Shown: positions 47,803-56,574, numbered from the stretch's first letter. The stretch: 64,000 bases of DNA from Alkalihalobacterium sp048323755 (GCF_048323755.1 NZ_JBLWFS010000001.1:456393-520392); one strand, 5' to 3'. A program made the numbers and translations. Notes: generated from the letters alone by a model not told the origin.

Positions 47803-48024
47803 ATGGCTCACCAAATGGAATGTTGTTTTATTAATCGATTAAACGGCAGTGAAGCTATCTTTTCAGAGCTGGAAAAACGGCCGAACGTCAATGTAGAAAC
47901 GTTTAGTTGTATAGGAAATTGCCACCAGTGCTCCGAGGAATTTCACTGCATGCTGAATGGAGAACGATTAAGAGCATCAACACCTGAGCAACTATATGAA
48001 AAAATTATTGAAAAGATTAAATAA
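47803..48024 (+). CDS. DUF1450 family small protein (YuzB-like paralogue)
   Basis: 73 residues with CC at 7-8 and a C-x3-C-x2-C motif in FSCIGNCHQCSEE. The motif and the second half (MLNGERLRASTPEQLYEKI) match DUF1450, of which YuzB is the B. subtilis type. A second member lies at 56575. The cysteine cluster may bind a metal; unproven. AGGAG lies 9 nt before the ATG and the gene is 4 nt after the dehydrogenase stop, so the two are an operon. Confidence 0.8.
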   Translation: MAHQMECCFINRLNGSEAIFSELEKRPNVNVETFSCIGNCHQCSEEFHCMLNGERLRASTPEQLYEKIIEKIK

Positions 48025-48180
48025 GAGGCAAAGGGCGGCAATAGAGGCTGTCCTGGCCTTTTTTATATGGAAACATATTTTTGTACATATAGCATGAAGA
48101 ACAATGAAAAACAAAAAGTGAATACCCAGTTGAACAAAAAAGATATTCTCGAAGTTATTACTATTATTAACTCCAAATAC

Positions 48181-48345
48181 GGTTACGTCGGTAAATTGTG
48201 AGTTACGCCGATATATTTGAAACTGCGCCGATAAATCATGAGTTACGCCGATATATTTGAAATTGCACCGATAAATCATGAGTTACGCCGATATATTTGA
48301 AACTGCACCGATAAATCGTGAGTTACGCTGATAAATTGAAGTTTG
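48181..48345. repeat. Tandem repeat, 40-bp unit (two 20-bp halves)
   Basis: Exact 40-bp periodicity from 48201, 48241 and 48281, with a fourth degraded unit at 48321 and a leading half-unit at 48181. Each unit begins AGTTACGCCGATATATTTGA and continues AACTGCRCCGATAAATCRTG. The shared CGCCGATAAAT core shows the unit itself arose by a 20-bp duplication. Confidence 0.93.
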
Positions 48346-48462
48346 CGCTGCTATTTCAAAAATGGCCACCATTAAAATTCATATTGTTCATCAATTCTTT
48401 ATAATCGAAAGCAACACAATATGTTAGAATTATTTTAATTGAAAAATAATTCAAATAAACCC

Positions 48463-48491
48463 TTGTAAATAAGTGGCGCTAGAATTATAAT
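48463..48491 (+). promoter_or_regulatory. Promoter of the threonine operon
   Basis: TTGTAA (48463-48468) and a perfect TATAAT (48486-48491) with 17-bp spacing, about 75 nt before hom. Confidence 0.75.
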
Positions 48492-48566
48492 GTCCATTAT
48501 AGATATACATTTGTTTATTCTGAATACACATATAAAGGATAAAACCTATGTTGAGGAGTGGAGAAT

Positions 48567-49859
48567 GTGAACGGAATTTCAATCGGTTTACTTGGCCTGG
48601 GAACGGTCGGTACAGGGGTCATTAAAATAGTAGAAGGACATCAAGAAGAATTGATGCACCAAGTAGGATGTCCAGTGACGGTAGGTAAAGTACTAGTGCG
48701 TTCACTTGATAAAAAAAGAGACGTAGAAATTGATGAAAACAAGTTGACGGGACACCCTGAAGAGGTTATTGATAACCCTAATATTGACGTAGTCATTGAA
48801 GTCATGGGGGGAGTAAAAGAAGCGAAAGCGTATATTGTTCGCTCATTGCAAAATAAAAAACATGTCGTAACCGCCAATAAAGATTTAATGGCTCTACACG
48901 GTGCAGAGTTATTAAAGATTGCTCAAGAGAATGGTTGTGATTTGTATTATGAAGCTAGTGTAGCAGGGGGCATCCCGATTATTCGCAGCTTATCAGAGGG
49001 GTTGGCTTCTGACCGAATTACAAAAATGATGGGGATCGTTAATGGAACAACGAATTTCATTTTAACAAAAATGAGCAAGCAAGGCAGTTCCTATGAAAAC
49101 GTACTAAAAGAAGCGCAAGAATTAGGCTTTGCTGAAGCAGATCCTACTTCAGACGTCGAAGGTCTTGATGCAGCAAGGAAGATGGCAATCTTAGCCACAT
49201 TAGGCTTCTCAATGAACGTGAAACTTGAGGATGTCGTTGTACGGGGGATTACGACCATCACACAAGAAGATCTTCATTATTGTGATCAGCTCGGTTATAC
49301 GATGAAATTAATTGGTCTAGCAGATCGTAGTGATGGAAGAGTAGAAGTGAGTGTCCAACCGACGTTATTGCCGAATGAGCATCCATTAGCTGCCGTTAAT
49401 GATGAGTTCAATGCGGTCTATGTGTACGGCGAGGCAGTAGGCGAGACGATGTTCTATGGACCTGGAGCGGGTTCATTACCGACAGCTACAGCAATCGTAT
49501 CTGATCTTGTGACTGTGATGAAAAACATGAGACTTGGAGTAACAGGACGAAATGTCATTGCTCCACTTTACCATAAAGAATTAAAAACAGACGCAGAAAT
49601 TCAATCTAAATATTTCTTGCGTTTACATGTTGTCGATAAGGCCGGTACATTCTCAGCAATTACCTCACTGTTTGCAGAACACGGTGTGAGCTTTGAGAAA
49701 CTTTTACAATTACCAATCAAAGAAGCAGATCTAGCAGAAATCATCATTATTACGCATACGACAAGTAAAAAGACGTACGAAGATATTTACCAAGCATTAA
49801 ATCAACTGGATGTTGTTCAATCTGTTGAAAGTAGTTACCGTGTTGAGGGAGGAAAATAA
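48567..49859 (+). CDS. hom: Homoserine dehydrogenase
   Basis: A 430-residue enzyme reducing aspartate semialdehyde to homoserine. NAD(P) motif [12 protein letters not shown], catalytic region [17 protein letters not shown] with the lysine nearby, and a C-terminal ACT domain ([20 protein letters not shown]) for feedback by threonine. The GTG at 48567 has AGGAG 8 nt upstream, better than the GTG at 48558, and gives the standard N-terminus. It is the first gene of hom-thrC-thrB. Confidence 0.95.
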   Translation: MNGISIGLLGLGTVGTGVIKIVEGHQEELMHQVGCPVTVGKVLVRSLDKKRDVEIDENKLTGHPEEVIDNPNIDVVIEVMGGVKEAKAYIVRSLQNKKHVVTANKDLMALHGAELLKIAQENGCDLYYEASVAGGIPIIRSLSEGLASDRITKMMGIVNGTTNFILTKMSKQGSSYENVLKEAQELGFAEADPTSDVEGLDAARKMAILATLGFSMNVKLEDVVVRGITTITQEDLHYCDQLGYTMKLIGLADRSDGRVEVSVQPTLLPNEHPLAAVNDEFNAVYVYGEAVGETMFYGPGAGSLPTATAIVSDLVTVMKNMRLGVTGRNVIAPLYHKELKTDAEIQSKYFLRLHVVDKAGTFSAITSLFAEHGVSFEKLLQLPIKEADLAEIIIITHTTSKKTYEDIYQALNQLDVVQSVESSYRVEGGK

Positions 49860-49861
49860 TT

Positions 49862-50926
49862 ATGAGTCAGTGGAAAGGTTTACTAGAAGAGTACAAACAA
49901 TTTTTACCAATAAATGAAGATACACCGATGTTATCGTTACGCGAAGGAAATACACCACTCATTCCATTAGAAAATTTATCGAAAGAATGGGGCGTCGAAG
50001 TCTATGTAAAAGTAGAAGGGGCAAATCCGACCGGTTCTTTTAAAGATCGTGGAATGGTAATGGCTGTTGCCAAAGCAAAAGAAGACGGAAGTAAAACGAT
50101 CATTTGTGCATCTACAGGAAATACGTCTGCTGCTGCAGCCGCGTATGGAGCACGAGCTGGACTTCGTTGCATCGTCGTTATTCCAGAAGGAAAAATCGCG
50201 CTTGGAAAGCTTGCGCAAGCGGTTATGTATGGAGCAGAAGTGCTTGAGATTAAAGGAAACTTTGATAATGCATTAGATATTGTTCGTAAAATTAGTGAAC
50301 AAGAACCGATTACACTTGTCAACTCAGTCAACCCTTACCGTATCGAGGGACAGAAAACAGCAGCTTTTGAAATTTGTGATGCCCTCGGTCAAGCACCTGA
50401 TGTGTTAGCTATCCCAGTAGGTAATGCTGGAAATATTACAGCTTATTGGAAAGGCTTCAAAGAATACAATGAGCATAAGCAAACGGGACTTCCAGAAATG
50501 CGAGGGTTTGAGGCCGAAGGTGCAGCAGCGATTGTAAAAAATGAAGTCATCGAGCAGCCAGAAACAATTGCTACAGCCATTCGGATCGGTAATCCAGCAA
50601 GCTGGAAACAAGCAGTAACTGCAGCGGATGAATCGAACGGAAAAATTGATTATGTAACAGATGATGAAATTTTAGCAGCCTATAAATTGCTTGCAAGTCG
50701 TGAAGGTGTTTTTGCGGAACCGGCATCTTGTGCATCCATTGCAGGCTTAATCAAGCAAATTCAATCAGGTGAAATTAAAAAAGGTTCAAAAGTGGTTTGT
50801 GTGCTTACAGGAAATGGGCTTAAAGATCCGACGACAGCAATGGACACAGTCGAGGTAAAACCTCTTGTGCTACCAAATAGTGAGGAAGCCTTTATGGAAC
50901 ACATTAAAGGCGGTGTGCATCAATGA
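49862..50926 (+). CDS. thrC: Threonine synthase
   Basis: A 354-residue PLP enzyme converting O-phosphohomoserine to threonine. The PLP lysine is in [29 protein letters not shown] is the conserved binding loop. It begins 2 nt after hom with AGGGAGG as ribosome binding site and overlaps thrB by 4 nt. Confidence 0.95.
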   Translation: MSQWKGLLEEYKQFLPINEDTPMLSLREGNTPLIPLENLSKEWGVEVYVKVEGANPTGSFKDRGMVMAVAKAKEDGSKTIICASTGNTSAAAAAYGARAGLRCIVVIPEGKIALGKLAQAVMYGAEVLEIKGNFDNALDIVRKISEQEPITLVNSVNPYRIEGQKTAAFEICDALGQAPDVLAIPVGNAGNITAYWKGFKEYNEHKQTGLPEMRGFEAEGAAAIVKNEVIEQPETIATAIRIGNPASWKQAVTAADESNGKIDYVTDDEILAAYKLLASREGVFAEPASCASIAGLIKQIQSGEIKKGSKVVCVLTGNGLKDPTTAMDTVEVKPLVLPNSEEAFMEHIKGGVHQ

Positions 50927-51843
50927 GCGTAGAAAAAATGCTCATCACTGTACCAGCGAGCTCAGCTAATTTAGGGCCCGGGTTTGATTCGATCGGTATA
51001 GCCGTCAATCGATATTTAACCTTAAAGGTGCAGCCGAGTGAAAAGTGGCGATTTCATTCCGAGTCTCCAGAGCTAAGGGGAGTACCTGAAGGAAAAGAAA
51101 ACCTCATATACGAAGTGGCAGAACATATCGCCCACGAACTTGGCGGAGATCTTTACCCTTGTGATGTCGAAATGGTCAGCAATATTCCATTAGCAAGAGG
51201 GCTCGGAAGCAGTGCAGCTGCCATCGTTGCGGGAATTGAGCTGGCTAACCAACTGTTAAAAGCAAACTTAACGATCGATGAAAAAGTGAGATTCGCAAGT
51301 CTCTGGGAAGGTCACCCTGATAATGTCGCACCATCGATTTACGGCGGCTTAATCGTCGGAAGCCACAGTGCAGAGCGAACGGATGTTGTCTACTGCGGCG
51401 TGCCTGAAATTGACCTCGTGATGCTCGTACCTGATAAAGAATTACTTACAAAAAAAGCACGAAGTATTTTACCTGAACAATTACCATTTAAAGAAGCCAT
51501 TAGAGGCAGTGGACTTGCAAATGTCTTAGTGGCCGCGATTATGCAAGGGAATTGGGAACTAGCCGGGCAAATGATGACCCGGGATCTATTTCACCAACCG
51601 TATCGTCTTCCGCTTGTAGACGGATTAGAAGATGTAATGAACTCGATTGATGAGCTAGGTGGTTACGGTGCTGCTTTAAGTGGGGCAGGACCAGCGATCA
51701 TTTGTTTTACAGAAAAAAATAATGGGGAAGTTCTAAAACAAAAATTAGAAGAGAACTATCCATCTTTTTCAGTAGAACGAGTCGAACCAGCGAGCGAGGG
51801 AGTTAAAGTAGAAATTGTGAATTCGGCGGTAACTGAAAGGTAA
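50923..51843 (+). CDS. thrB: Homoserine kinase
   Basis: A 306-residue GHMP-family kinase phosphorylating homoserine. Motif 1 is [16 protein letters not shown], the ATP-binding glycine/serine loop is [15 protein letters not shown], and the C-terminal motif is [15 protein letters not shown]. It starts within the thrC stop (ATGA overlap) and ends the operon at a strong terminator. Confidence 0.95.
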   Translation: MSVEKMLITVPASSANLGPGFDSIGIAVNRYLTLKVQPSEKWRFHSESPELRGVPEGKENLIYEVAEHIAHELGGDLYPCDVEMVSNIPLARGLGSSAAAIVAGIELANQLLKANLTIDEKVRFASLWEGHPDNVAPSIYGGLIVGSHSAERTDVVYCGVPEIDLVMLVPDKELLTKKARSILPEQLPFKEAIRGSGLANVLVAAIMQGNWELAGQMMTRDLFHQPYRLPLVDGLEDVMNSIDELGGYGAALSGAGPAIICFTEKNNGEVLKQKLEENYPSFSVERVEPASEGVKVEIVNSAVTER

Positions 51844-51845
51844 CA

Positions 51846-51878
51846 AAAAAAAGATCCCCGGAGACGGGGATCTTTTGA
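51846..51878. terminator. Terminator between thrB and yutI
   Basis: AAAAGATCCCCG pairs with CGGGGATCTTTT around a GAGA loop. It lies between convergent genes and is probably bidirectional. Confidence 0.93.
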
Positions 51879-51883
51879 TTACA

Positions 51884-52123
51884 TTAAAATACTTGTTCGA
51901 TCTCTTTTACGCCTGGTACTTCTTCTAATAGAGCACGTTCGATACCAGCTTTTAATGTGATCGTTGAACTTGGGCAAGAACCGCAAGCTCCTAGAAGACG
52001 AACTTTAACTACACCTTCTTCATCGATATCTACAAACTCAACGTCTCCTCCATCACGAAGAAGGAATGGACGAAGTTTATCTAATACTTCTTCAACTTGT
52101 GCACGCATTTCTTCACTTGCCAT
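51884..52123 (-). CDS. yutI: NifU C-terminal (Nfu) domain Fe-S carrier YutI
   Basis: A 79-residue Nfu domain with the cluster-binding CxxC in [15 protein letters not shown]. Nfu proteins carry a [4Fe-4S] cluster between two monomers to target enzymes such as lipoyl synthase or aconitase. The ribosome binding site AGGAGTG precedes the ATG. It lies with SufCDSUB and YutM in the same chromosomal neighbourhood. Confidence 0.93.
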   Translation of the reverse strand: MASEEMRAQVEEVLDKLRPFLLRDGGDVEFVDIDEEGVVKVRLLGACGSCPSSTITLKAGIERALLEEVPGVKEIEQVF

Positions 52124-52357
52124 TTATAACACTCCTTTCTTTCCTCAATTATAATATCCATTCACTAAAAAATCTATGATTGTGCACTGTAAATCCTGAA
52201 TTTCCAATTTTTCAACGTTGGTAATGGGAGCTACATGCTTTCTTCTGTAAAGTAAATGCTGGAACAGACTTTACGCTATGAGGTTTTGACTGCTGAACTT
52301 TATGGCAACACTGAGGGTCGTTTGATTTGCTGTTCGATTTTTCATACAGAATGAATT

Positions 52358-52382
52358 AACCGGACTGAGAAGCCGTTATTTT
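52358..52382. repeat. First arm of four-arm element G, separated by an IS256 insertion
   Basis: CCGGACTGAGAAGCCGTTAT is a direct-type arm. The other three arms of this element lie beyond the IS at 53824-53954. The gap 52124-52357 shows nothing else that I can support. Confidence 0.85.
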
Positions 52383-52405
52383 GATAAAAACCTTCACCTT
52401 AGCGA

Positions 52406-52413
52406 AATTAGAG
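52406..52413. repeat. Left target-site duplication of the IS256-type element
   Basis: AATTAGAG directly before the IS, repeated exactly at 53820-53827 directly after it. IS256-family elements make 8-9 bp duplications. Confidence 0.88.
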
Positions 52414-52488
52414 AGTCAAGTCCACAATCCTGTGTAAATTAGAGAATCAATGTTTTCATCTAACTAGTTGTTATTAGTGTGGTTCATT

Positions 52489-52532
52489 ATTTTTTGGAGA
52501 AAGAGGGGGTACCCCCTCTTTCTCCAAAAAAT
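52489..52532. terminator. Perfect 44-nt palindrome inside the IS, downstream of the transposase
   Basis: Two 22-nt arms with no loop bases, centred on GGGGGTACCCCC and ending in A/T runs. On the - strand it follows the transposase stop by 27 nt, so it can act as a very strong bidirectional terminator protecting the IS from outside transcription. Confidence 0.85.
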
Positions 52533-52558
52533 TTCGCTGCGCGTGAGGCATAGGGCGG

Positions 52559-53725
52559 TCATGGTAAGTATTTTCGGTTGCCTTGATCTAACGTTTTCTC
52601 GTAATCGATTAATACTGCTCCAATTAAACGTAATGCTGATTGGGTATTAGGAAAAATTCTAATTACGCGCTCTCTTCTTCTAATTTCTACATTTAGGCGC
52701 TCTAAATTGTTCGTTGTTCTAATTTTTATACGATTTTCGATAGGTTCATCCAAAAATTGAATCGCATCTTCAAAGCCCTCATCTAATACTTCAATCGCTT
52801 TTTCATAACCTTTTTCATTTTCATATGCCTGAATAAATTCACCTTTAAGCTTTCTGGCTTCCTCTGGAGAAGGTGCATCAAACATCCGTTTCAACATCTC
52901 TTTGGCCTCAATTGAGTTCTTCTTCGGCATCCGATCGACGATATTCCATTTGAAATGGAAGGTACAGCGCTGCCAGCTTGTTGCGATGAATGAATCCTTA
53001 ATGGCATTTTTCAAGCCTTCATGTGCATCAGAAATAACCAGTCTTGGAGACTGCAATCCTCTTGCTTTTAACTGATCGAAAAATTGAGTCCAACCTGCTT
53101 TAGTCTCGGCGTGATTAACACTTAGACCAATGATCTCTCTTTTGTTTTTTTCATTTACTCCCACCGCAATATACACCGCTTTAGACACGACTTTATTATG
53201 CTCCCGTACTTTGATATACATGGCGTCCACAAAGATATACTTATAGTACATGATATTGAGTGGACGCTCAGCCCATGCCTTTACGATGGGATCTAATTTA
53301 ACTGTAAGACTTGATACCATAGACTTAGAGACACTTTCACCACAAAGTTGTTCCACAATCTTTGTTACCTTACGAGTAGAAACACCATTAACCACCATTT
53401 CAAGCATAGATAAAACGAGGGCTTGATCTGAGCGTTGGTATTTCTCAAATAAAGTCGTAGAGAAATCACCGTTTCTTGTACGAGGAACCTTAAGACTGAG
53501 CTTTCCAACCGCTACTGTAAAGTCTCTTTCATAGTAGCCATTTCGATAGTCTTTACGGTTTCCAACTCTCTCGTAAGACTTGGATTCCATATACTCATCG
53601 CGTTCTTTTTCCATATACTCATTTAATACCAGTACAAGAGAAGATTTAATCACGGCGTCTAACCCAGAATTCATGACCTCTTCTTTTAAATCTTCCATAT
53701 TTAGGGTAAACTTAATTTGAGTCAT
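52559..53725 (-). CDS. IS256-family transposase
   Basis: A 388-residue Mutator-type DDE transposase. Catalytic residues: D167 (FVDAMYIK), D233 (VISDAHEGLKNAI) and E342 in NNLERLNVEIRRR, with the C/H region WQRCTFHFKWNI typical of the family. All look intact, so it may be active. The ATG at 53725 follows AAAGGAG; the longer ORF to 53803 is not needed. It probably moves this IS and any copies elsewhere. Confidence 0.96.
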   Translation of the reverse strand: MTQIKFTLNMEDLKEEVMNSGLDAVIKSSLVLVLNEYMEKERDEYMESKSYERVGNRKDYRNGYYERDFTVAVGKLSLKVPRTRNGDFSTTLFEKYQRSDQALVLSMLEMVVNGVSTRKVTKIVEQLCGESVSKSMVSSLTVKLDPIVKAWAERPLNIMYYKYIFVDAMYIKVREHNKVVSKAVYIAVGVNEKNKREIIGLSVNHAETKAGWTQFFDQLKARGLQSPRLVISDAHEGLKNAIKDSFIATSWQRCTFHFKWNIVDRMPKKNSIEAKEMLKRMFDAPSPEEARKLKGEFIQAYENEKGYEKAIEVLDEGFEDAIQFLDEPIENRIKIRTTNNLERLNVEIRRRERVIRIFPNTQSALRLIGAVLIDYEKTLDQGNRKYLP

Positions 53726-53819
53726 ATCAATTTCTCCTTTACGGTTTTTCGTGGTTGAAAACATTGTAACCAGAAATTGATATGGCTTATTCTTTTTACA
53801 CAATTATATGGACTTTATC

Positions 53820-53827
53820 AATTAGAG
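53820..53827. repeat. Right target-site duplication of the IS256-type element
   Basis: AATTAGAG, identical to 52406-52413. Its last bases also form the start of arm 2 of the split repeat. Confidence 0.88.
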
Positions 53828-53954
53828 GACTCAGAAGCCCTTATTTACTACTTTCACTGTAGTTTTTTAATGATTTTAGACAAATAAGAGCCTCTCAGTC
53901 CGCTAAACACTAAAATAAGAGAATTTCCTTGAAATAAGGTCCTCTCAGTCCACT
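53824..53954. repeat. Arms 2-4 of the split four-arm element G
   Basis: Direct arm 53824-53846, inverted arms 53882-53904 and 53932-53954; spacings 58 and 50 bp. With the IS and one duplication removed, arm 1 to arm 2 is 52 bp, as in the intact copies. Confidence 0.9.
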
Positions 53955-54007
53955 AAAATAGGAAAGCTTAACTATATATAAAAACTTGCGGGTTAACTCG
54001 ATTAATT

Positions 54008-54194
54008 TCAGTCCTACGTCGCTACCCGATCGCTTGCGCTTTTCTTTGTCTAGCTCCAGCGATCAGCGCCTAGTGGACTTCGCTCTCCTCCTTACGATAA
54101 GGCAACATCGTAACGCTAGCGCTCTACGTGTTTTCTTTATCTCATACGGAGCGCTCCAGTCCCTACGTCGCTACCCGATCGCTTGCGCTTTTCT
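54008..54194. repeat. CGCTTTTC-ended repeat element
   Basis: The two ends are near-identical direct repeats (TACGTCGCTACCCGATCGCT then TGCGCTTTTCT). Inner blocks GTCTAGCTCCAGCG, TAGTGGACTTCGC, CTCCTTACGATAAGGCAAC and CTCCAGTCC match 29131-29304. It ends 48 nt before yuzD. Confidence 0.85.
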
Positions 54195-54242
54195 CATACT
54201 ACAGTGTATGATCGTTTTATTAAATTGTTGAGGGTGATTGAG

Positions 54243-54554
54243 TTGAGTAGTGTAACGATTAGTATATACGGAGCGGAAGTAAGATGTGCAAGTTGTGTCA
54301 ACTTACCAACTTCTTTAGAAACGAAAGAATGGTTAGAAGCGGCACTTACTCGGAAATATCCCAATGTATCGTTACAATTTAGATACGTTGATATTGAGCA
54401 GGACGAGGTGGCAGAAGCCGATCAAGTTTTCGTGGAAGCGATCCATAACGAGGAATACTTTTACCCACTTATTGTCATAGACGGTGAAGTTGTTGCAGAA
54501 GGTAATCCTAAGTTAAGAGCAATTAGTGAAAAAATAGAAGAGGTTATTAAATAA
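54243..54554 (+). CDS. yuzD: YuzD-like DUF1462 thioredoxin-fold protein
   Basis: A 103-residue protein of the YuzD/DUF1462 family with a CxxC motif in GAEVRCASCVNLPTS near the N-terminus and the end of a thioredoxin-like fold (YFYPLIVIDGEVVAEGNPKL). A redox or Fe-S role is only suggested. The TTG at 54243 has AGGGTG 6 nt upstream; the ATG at 54183 lies in a repeat. It sits near yutI and yutJ as in B. subtilis. Confidence 0.85.
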   Translation: MSSVTISIYGAEVRCASCVNLPTSLETKEWLEAALTRKYPNVSLQFRYVDIEQDEVAEADQVFVEAIHNEEYFYPLIVIDGEVVAEGNPKLRAISEKIEEVIK

Positions 54555-54634
54555 TATAACTCGGTTAGAAGGAGTGTTCGGTTCATGAAAAGGGAATATA
54601 CATGAAAGATAGTATTCCCTAATCAAACCACACG

Positions 54635-54670
54635 AAAAATCCCTCTAGGACGCTCCTAGGGGGATTTTTT
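54635..54670 (+). terminator. Terminator between yuzD and yutJ
   Basis: A 16-bp stem AAAAATCCCTCTAGGA/TCCTAGGGGGATTTTT (one G-T pair), 3-nt loop, T run. It may serve both convergent genes. Confidence 0.93.
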
Positions 54671-54740
54671 TCGGAAAAACTAATTTACCAGTCTCGGTGT
54701 TACTTATCGGTTACGGCTGTTTCCACTTTACGTTGAACCA

Positions 54741-55808
54741 TCAACCGGAATGGTATTTGTACATCCAAAGTACGCCGCTTTTGAGTACGCGTGGTACGCG
54801 ACCTAATAATGTGCGTTCACCCATTAGTCCGAACCCGTGTTTCTTCCCGAGTGAACCAAGTACACCTTTTAACTTAATCTTCGGAAGGGTTTCAGGGATA
54901 GGTTCACCGTTCCACCGTTTTTTTAGAACCATGACAATTTGTTCACCTTGTCCTTCAGCAAGCTGAGCACTTGGTGCGTGTGGTAAGCTTGCACAGTCGC
55001 CGACAACAAATACATTCTCGTCATTTGGCAGGTGATGATGAGGTGTTAATTGTACTCGACCTTGCTCATCTTTATCCGTATTTAAATTTCTAACCACTTC
55101 TACCGGTTGAATACCAGCCGTCCAAATAATGGCATCACAATGAATCGGTTCGTTATGGTTATATAATGTATTTTCTTCTACAGACGTGATGTTCGATTTA
55201 TTGATGACCTCTACACCGTGGCTTTCAAACCAATTTTGCACGTAAGAACTTAAGCGGTGAGGAAACATCGATAATACAATTTCACCACGGTCAAATAACT
55301 TGATCGATAAATCCGGACGACTTTCTCGTAATTCACTTGCGAGCTCGACCCCGCTTAATCCAGCCCCAACAATCGAAACGACAGCATTTGGGCGTAAGTT
55401 ACTAAGGGTTTCATACGTTTTGCGTGTTGCTTCCATACTTTGAATACTTAATGTGTGTTCAGGTGCGCCAGGGACATTGTGATATTTATCTTCACAGCCT
55501 AAACCAATAATCAATGTATCGTATGAAAAAGCATCCTCATCTTTTAAATGAATTAATTTATTTTCTAAATCAATGTCTTGGACCGTCGCATATTTAATTT
55601 TTAATCGTTGGTCATCTGGGAAGTGGACACGAATATGTTGATCTGATTCGGTACCAGCAGCTAGTGCATAATATTCCGTTTTTAAACAATGATAAGGCAT
55701 TTTATCAATCAATGTTACTTCAATATTGTTAGGTAGATCGTTAGTTAGTAAGCGTTGTAAAACTCTCATACCACCATAGCCGCCACCTAATACTACGAGT
55801 TTATGCAT
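54741..55808 (-). CDS. yutJ: YutJ type-II NADH dehydrogenase-like protein, internal start
   Basis: 355 residues if begun at the ATG at 55808, the normal YutJ length. AAAAAAGGGG lies about 9 nt upstream inside the TetR coding sequence and would serve as its own ribosome binding site. FAD motif GGGYGG at the N-terminus, NAD motif GAGLSGVELA near residue 145, and the C-terminal GDCASLPHAPSAQLAEGQG. NDH-2 enzymes pass electrons from NADH to quinone at the membrane; YutJ substrate and acceptor are not established. It is a paralogue of YumB at 62524. Confidence 0.8.
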   Translation of the reverse strand: MHKLVVLGGGYGGMRVLQRLLTNDLPNNIEVTLIDKMPYHCLKTEYYALAAGTESDQHIRVHFPDDQRLKIKYATVQDIDLENKLIHLKDEDAFSYDTLIIGLGCEDKYHNVPGAPEHTLSIQSMEATRKTYETLSNLRPNAVVSIVGAGLSGVELASELRESRPDLSIKLFDRGEIVLSMFPHRLSSYVQNWFESHGVEVINKSNITSVEENTLYNHNEPIHCDAIIWTAGIQPVEVVRNLNTDKDEQGRVQLTPHHHLPNDENVFVVGDCASLPHAPSAQLAEGQGEQIVMVLKKRWNGEPIPETLPKIKLKGVLGSLGKKHGFGLMGERTLLGRVPRVLKSGVLWMYKYHSG

Positions 55809-56378
55809 GTGATGATTTCCCCTTTTTTCTAGTATTGCCTGTAAACAAATGGTGATCAGTTCCATCATTTGTTTAATCACTTTTTGCTTGGGCTGTCTGT
55901 CGGCAAACATGACAAGGCCATATAAAAATTGACTATTTATTAAGTGACTCCAATTTTTAATACATACATCTCGATTGATTTCGTTCATTTGTATGGATTG
56001 GTCTAATATGTTTTCCCAATATGTATGAATAGTCTGCTCAGATTGCAGGGAATGGACCCACATTTTTACGGTTAATTCAGGGTTATCGTTATAATCTGCT
56101 AACAATTCCGCAATTACTCTTTCAATCTTAAATAAAAGCGTTTTCTTAGTGAAGAAAGCGTCACTCATTAAAGTAGTTACCGCTATCAACCGCTCAGCGA
56201 TTAAGGTTTGTAATATGGACTCTTTCGTAGGAAAATAATTAAAAAAAGTACCTTTTGCAACATTTGCTGCTTCAGTAATTTCTTTGACTGTCGTTGCGTC
56301 AAATCCATTCTCACGAAAAAGAACAATTGCGGCACTGACAATTCGTTCTTTTGTACGTTCTTTTTTATTTTTTTCCAT
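54741..56378 (-). CDS. In-frame TetR regulator - YutJ NADH dehydrogenase-like fusion
   Basis: One open frame of 545 residues. Residues 1-190 form a full TetR protein: helix-turn-helix ATTVKEITEAANVAKGTFFN then YFPTKESIL, and a helical ligand domain. Residue 191 begins a complete YutJ-type dehydrogenase (HKLVVLGGGYGGMRVLQRLL; second dinucleotide motif VSIVGAGLSGVELASEL; FVVGDCAS near the end). TetR proteins normally end near residue 190, so only the stop is missing. The start at 56378 has AAGGAG 7 nt upstream. Either a real fusion or an in-frame gene pair; see the separate yutJ entry. Confidence 0.7.
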   Translation of the reverse strand: MEKNKKERTKERIVSAAIVLFRENGFDATTVKEITEAANVAKGTFFNYFPTKESILQTLIAERLIAVTTLMSDAFFTKKTLLFKIERVIAELLADYNDNPELTVKMWVHSLQSEQTIHTYWENILDQSIQMNEINRDVCIKNWSHLINSQFLYGLVMFADRQPKQKVIKQMMELITICLQAILEKRGNHHMHKLVVLGGGYGGMRVLQRLLTNDLPNNIEVTLIDKMPYHCLKTEYYALAAGTESDQHIRVHFPDDQRLKIKYATVQDIDLENKLIHLKDEDAFSYDTLIIGLGCEDKYHNVPGAPEHTLSIQSMEATRKTYETLSNLRPNAVVSIVGAGLSGVELASELRESRPDLSIKLFDRGEIVLSMFPHRLSSYVQNWFESHGVEVINKSNITSVEENTLYNHNEPIHCDAIIWTAGIQPVEVVRNLNTDKDEQGRVQLTPHHHLPNDENVFVVGDCASLPHAPSAQLAEGQGEQIVMVLKKRWNGEPIPETLPKIKLKGVLGSLGKKHGFGLMGERTLLGRVPRVLKSGVLWMYKYHSG

Positions 56379-56397
56379 CTCAGTACTCCTTAAAAAG

Positions 56398-56409
56398 TGA
56401 CCGTGGTCA
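56398..56409. promoter_or_regulatory. Probable operator of the TetR-YutJ gene
   Basis: TGACCGTGGTCA, 12 bp: perfect TGACC/GGTCA half-sites around GT, 20 nt before the TetR start. This is a typical TetR-type palindrome, so autoregulation is likely. Confidence 0.55.
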
Positions 56410-56574
56410 GTTTGAATTATAACAATTCCATGTCTAAATAACAACAAATTTGTGAAAAATATAGGGCTTTTAAAGTGGAGTTTTTGAGTATTTTTGATAA
56501 AAACATGTTAATATTGATTTATTGTACTAAGGCATGTAGCATTATGAGCAGAGTGAGAAATAGAGGTGATAACT

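Larger units (their letters stand above)
52414..53819 (-). mobile_element. Complete IS256-family insertion sequence, 1406 bp
   Basis: Terminal inverted repeats: the right end read inward begins GATAAAGTCCATATAATTGT and the left end AGTCAAGTCCACAATCCTGT; 17 of the first 25 positions match, both continuing GTGTAAA. An 8-bp target duplication flanks it. It encodes one intact transposase. It is inserted between arm 1 and arm 2 of a four-arm repeat element. Confidence 0.93.

Noticed and set aside
48181..48345. Short regular repeats considered as a CRISPR array
   Set aside because: Repeat halves follow each other with no unique spacers and no cas genes are near; it is a tandem repeat.
54697..54966. 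An 89-codon + strand frame opposite yutJ
   Set aside because: Antisense to the conserved C-terminus of YutJ; composition is that of the opposite strand of a real gene.
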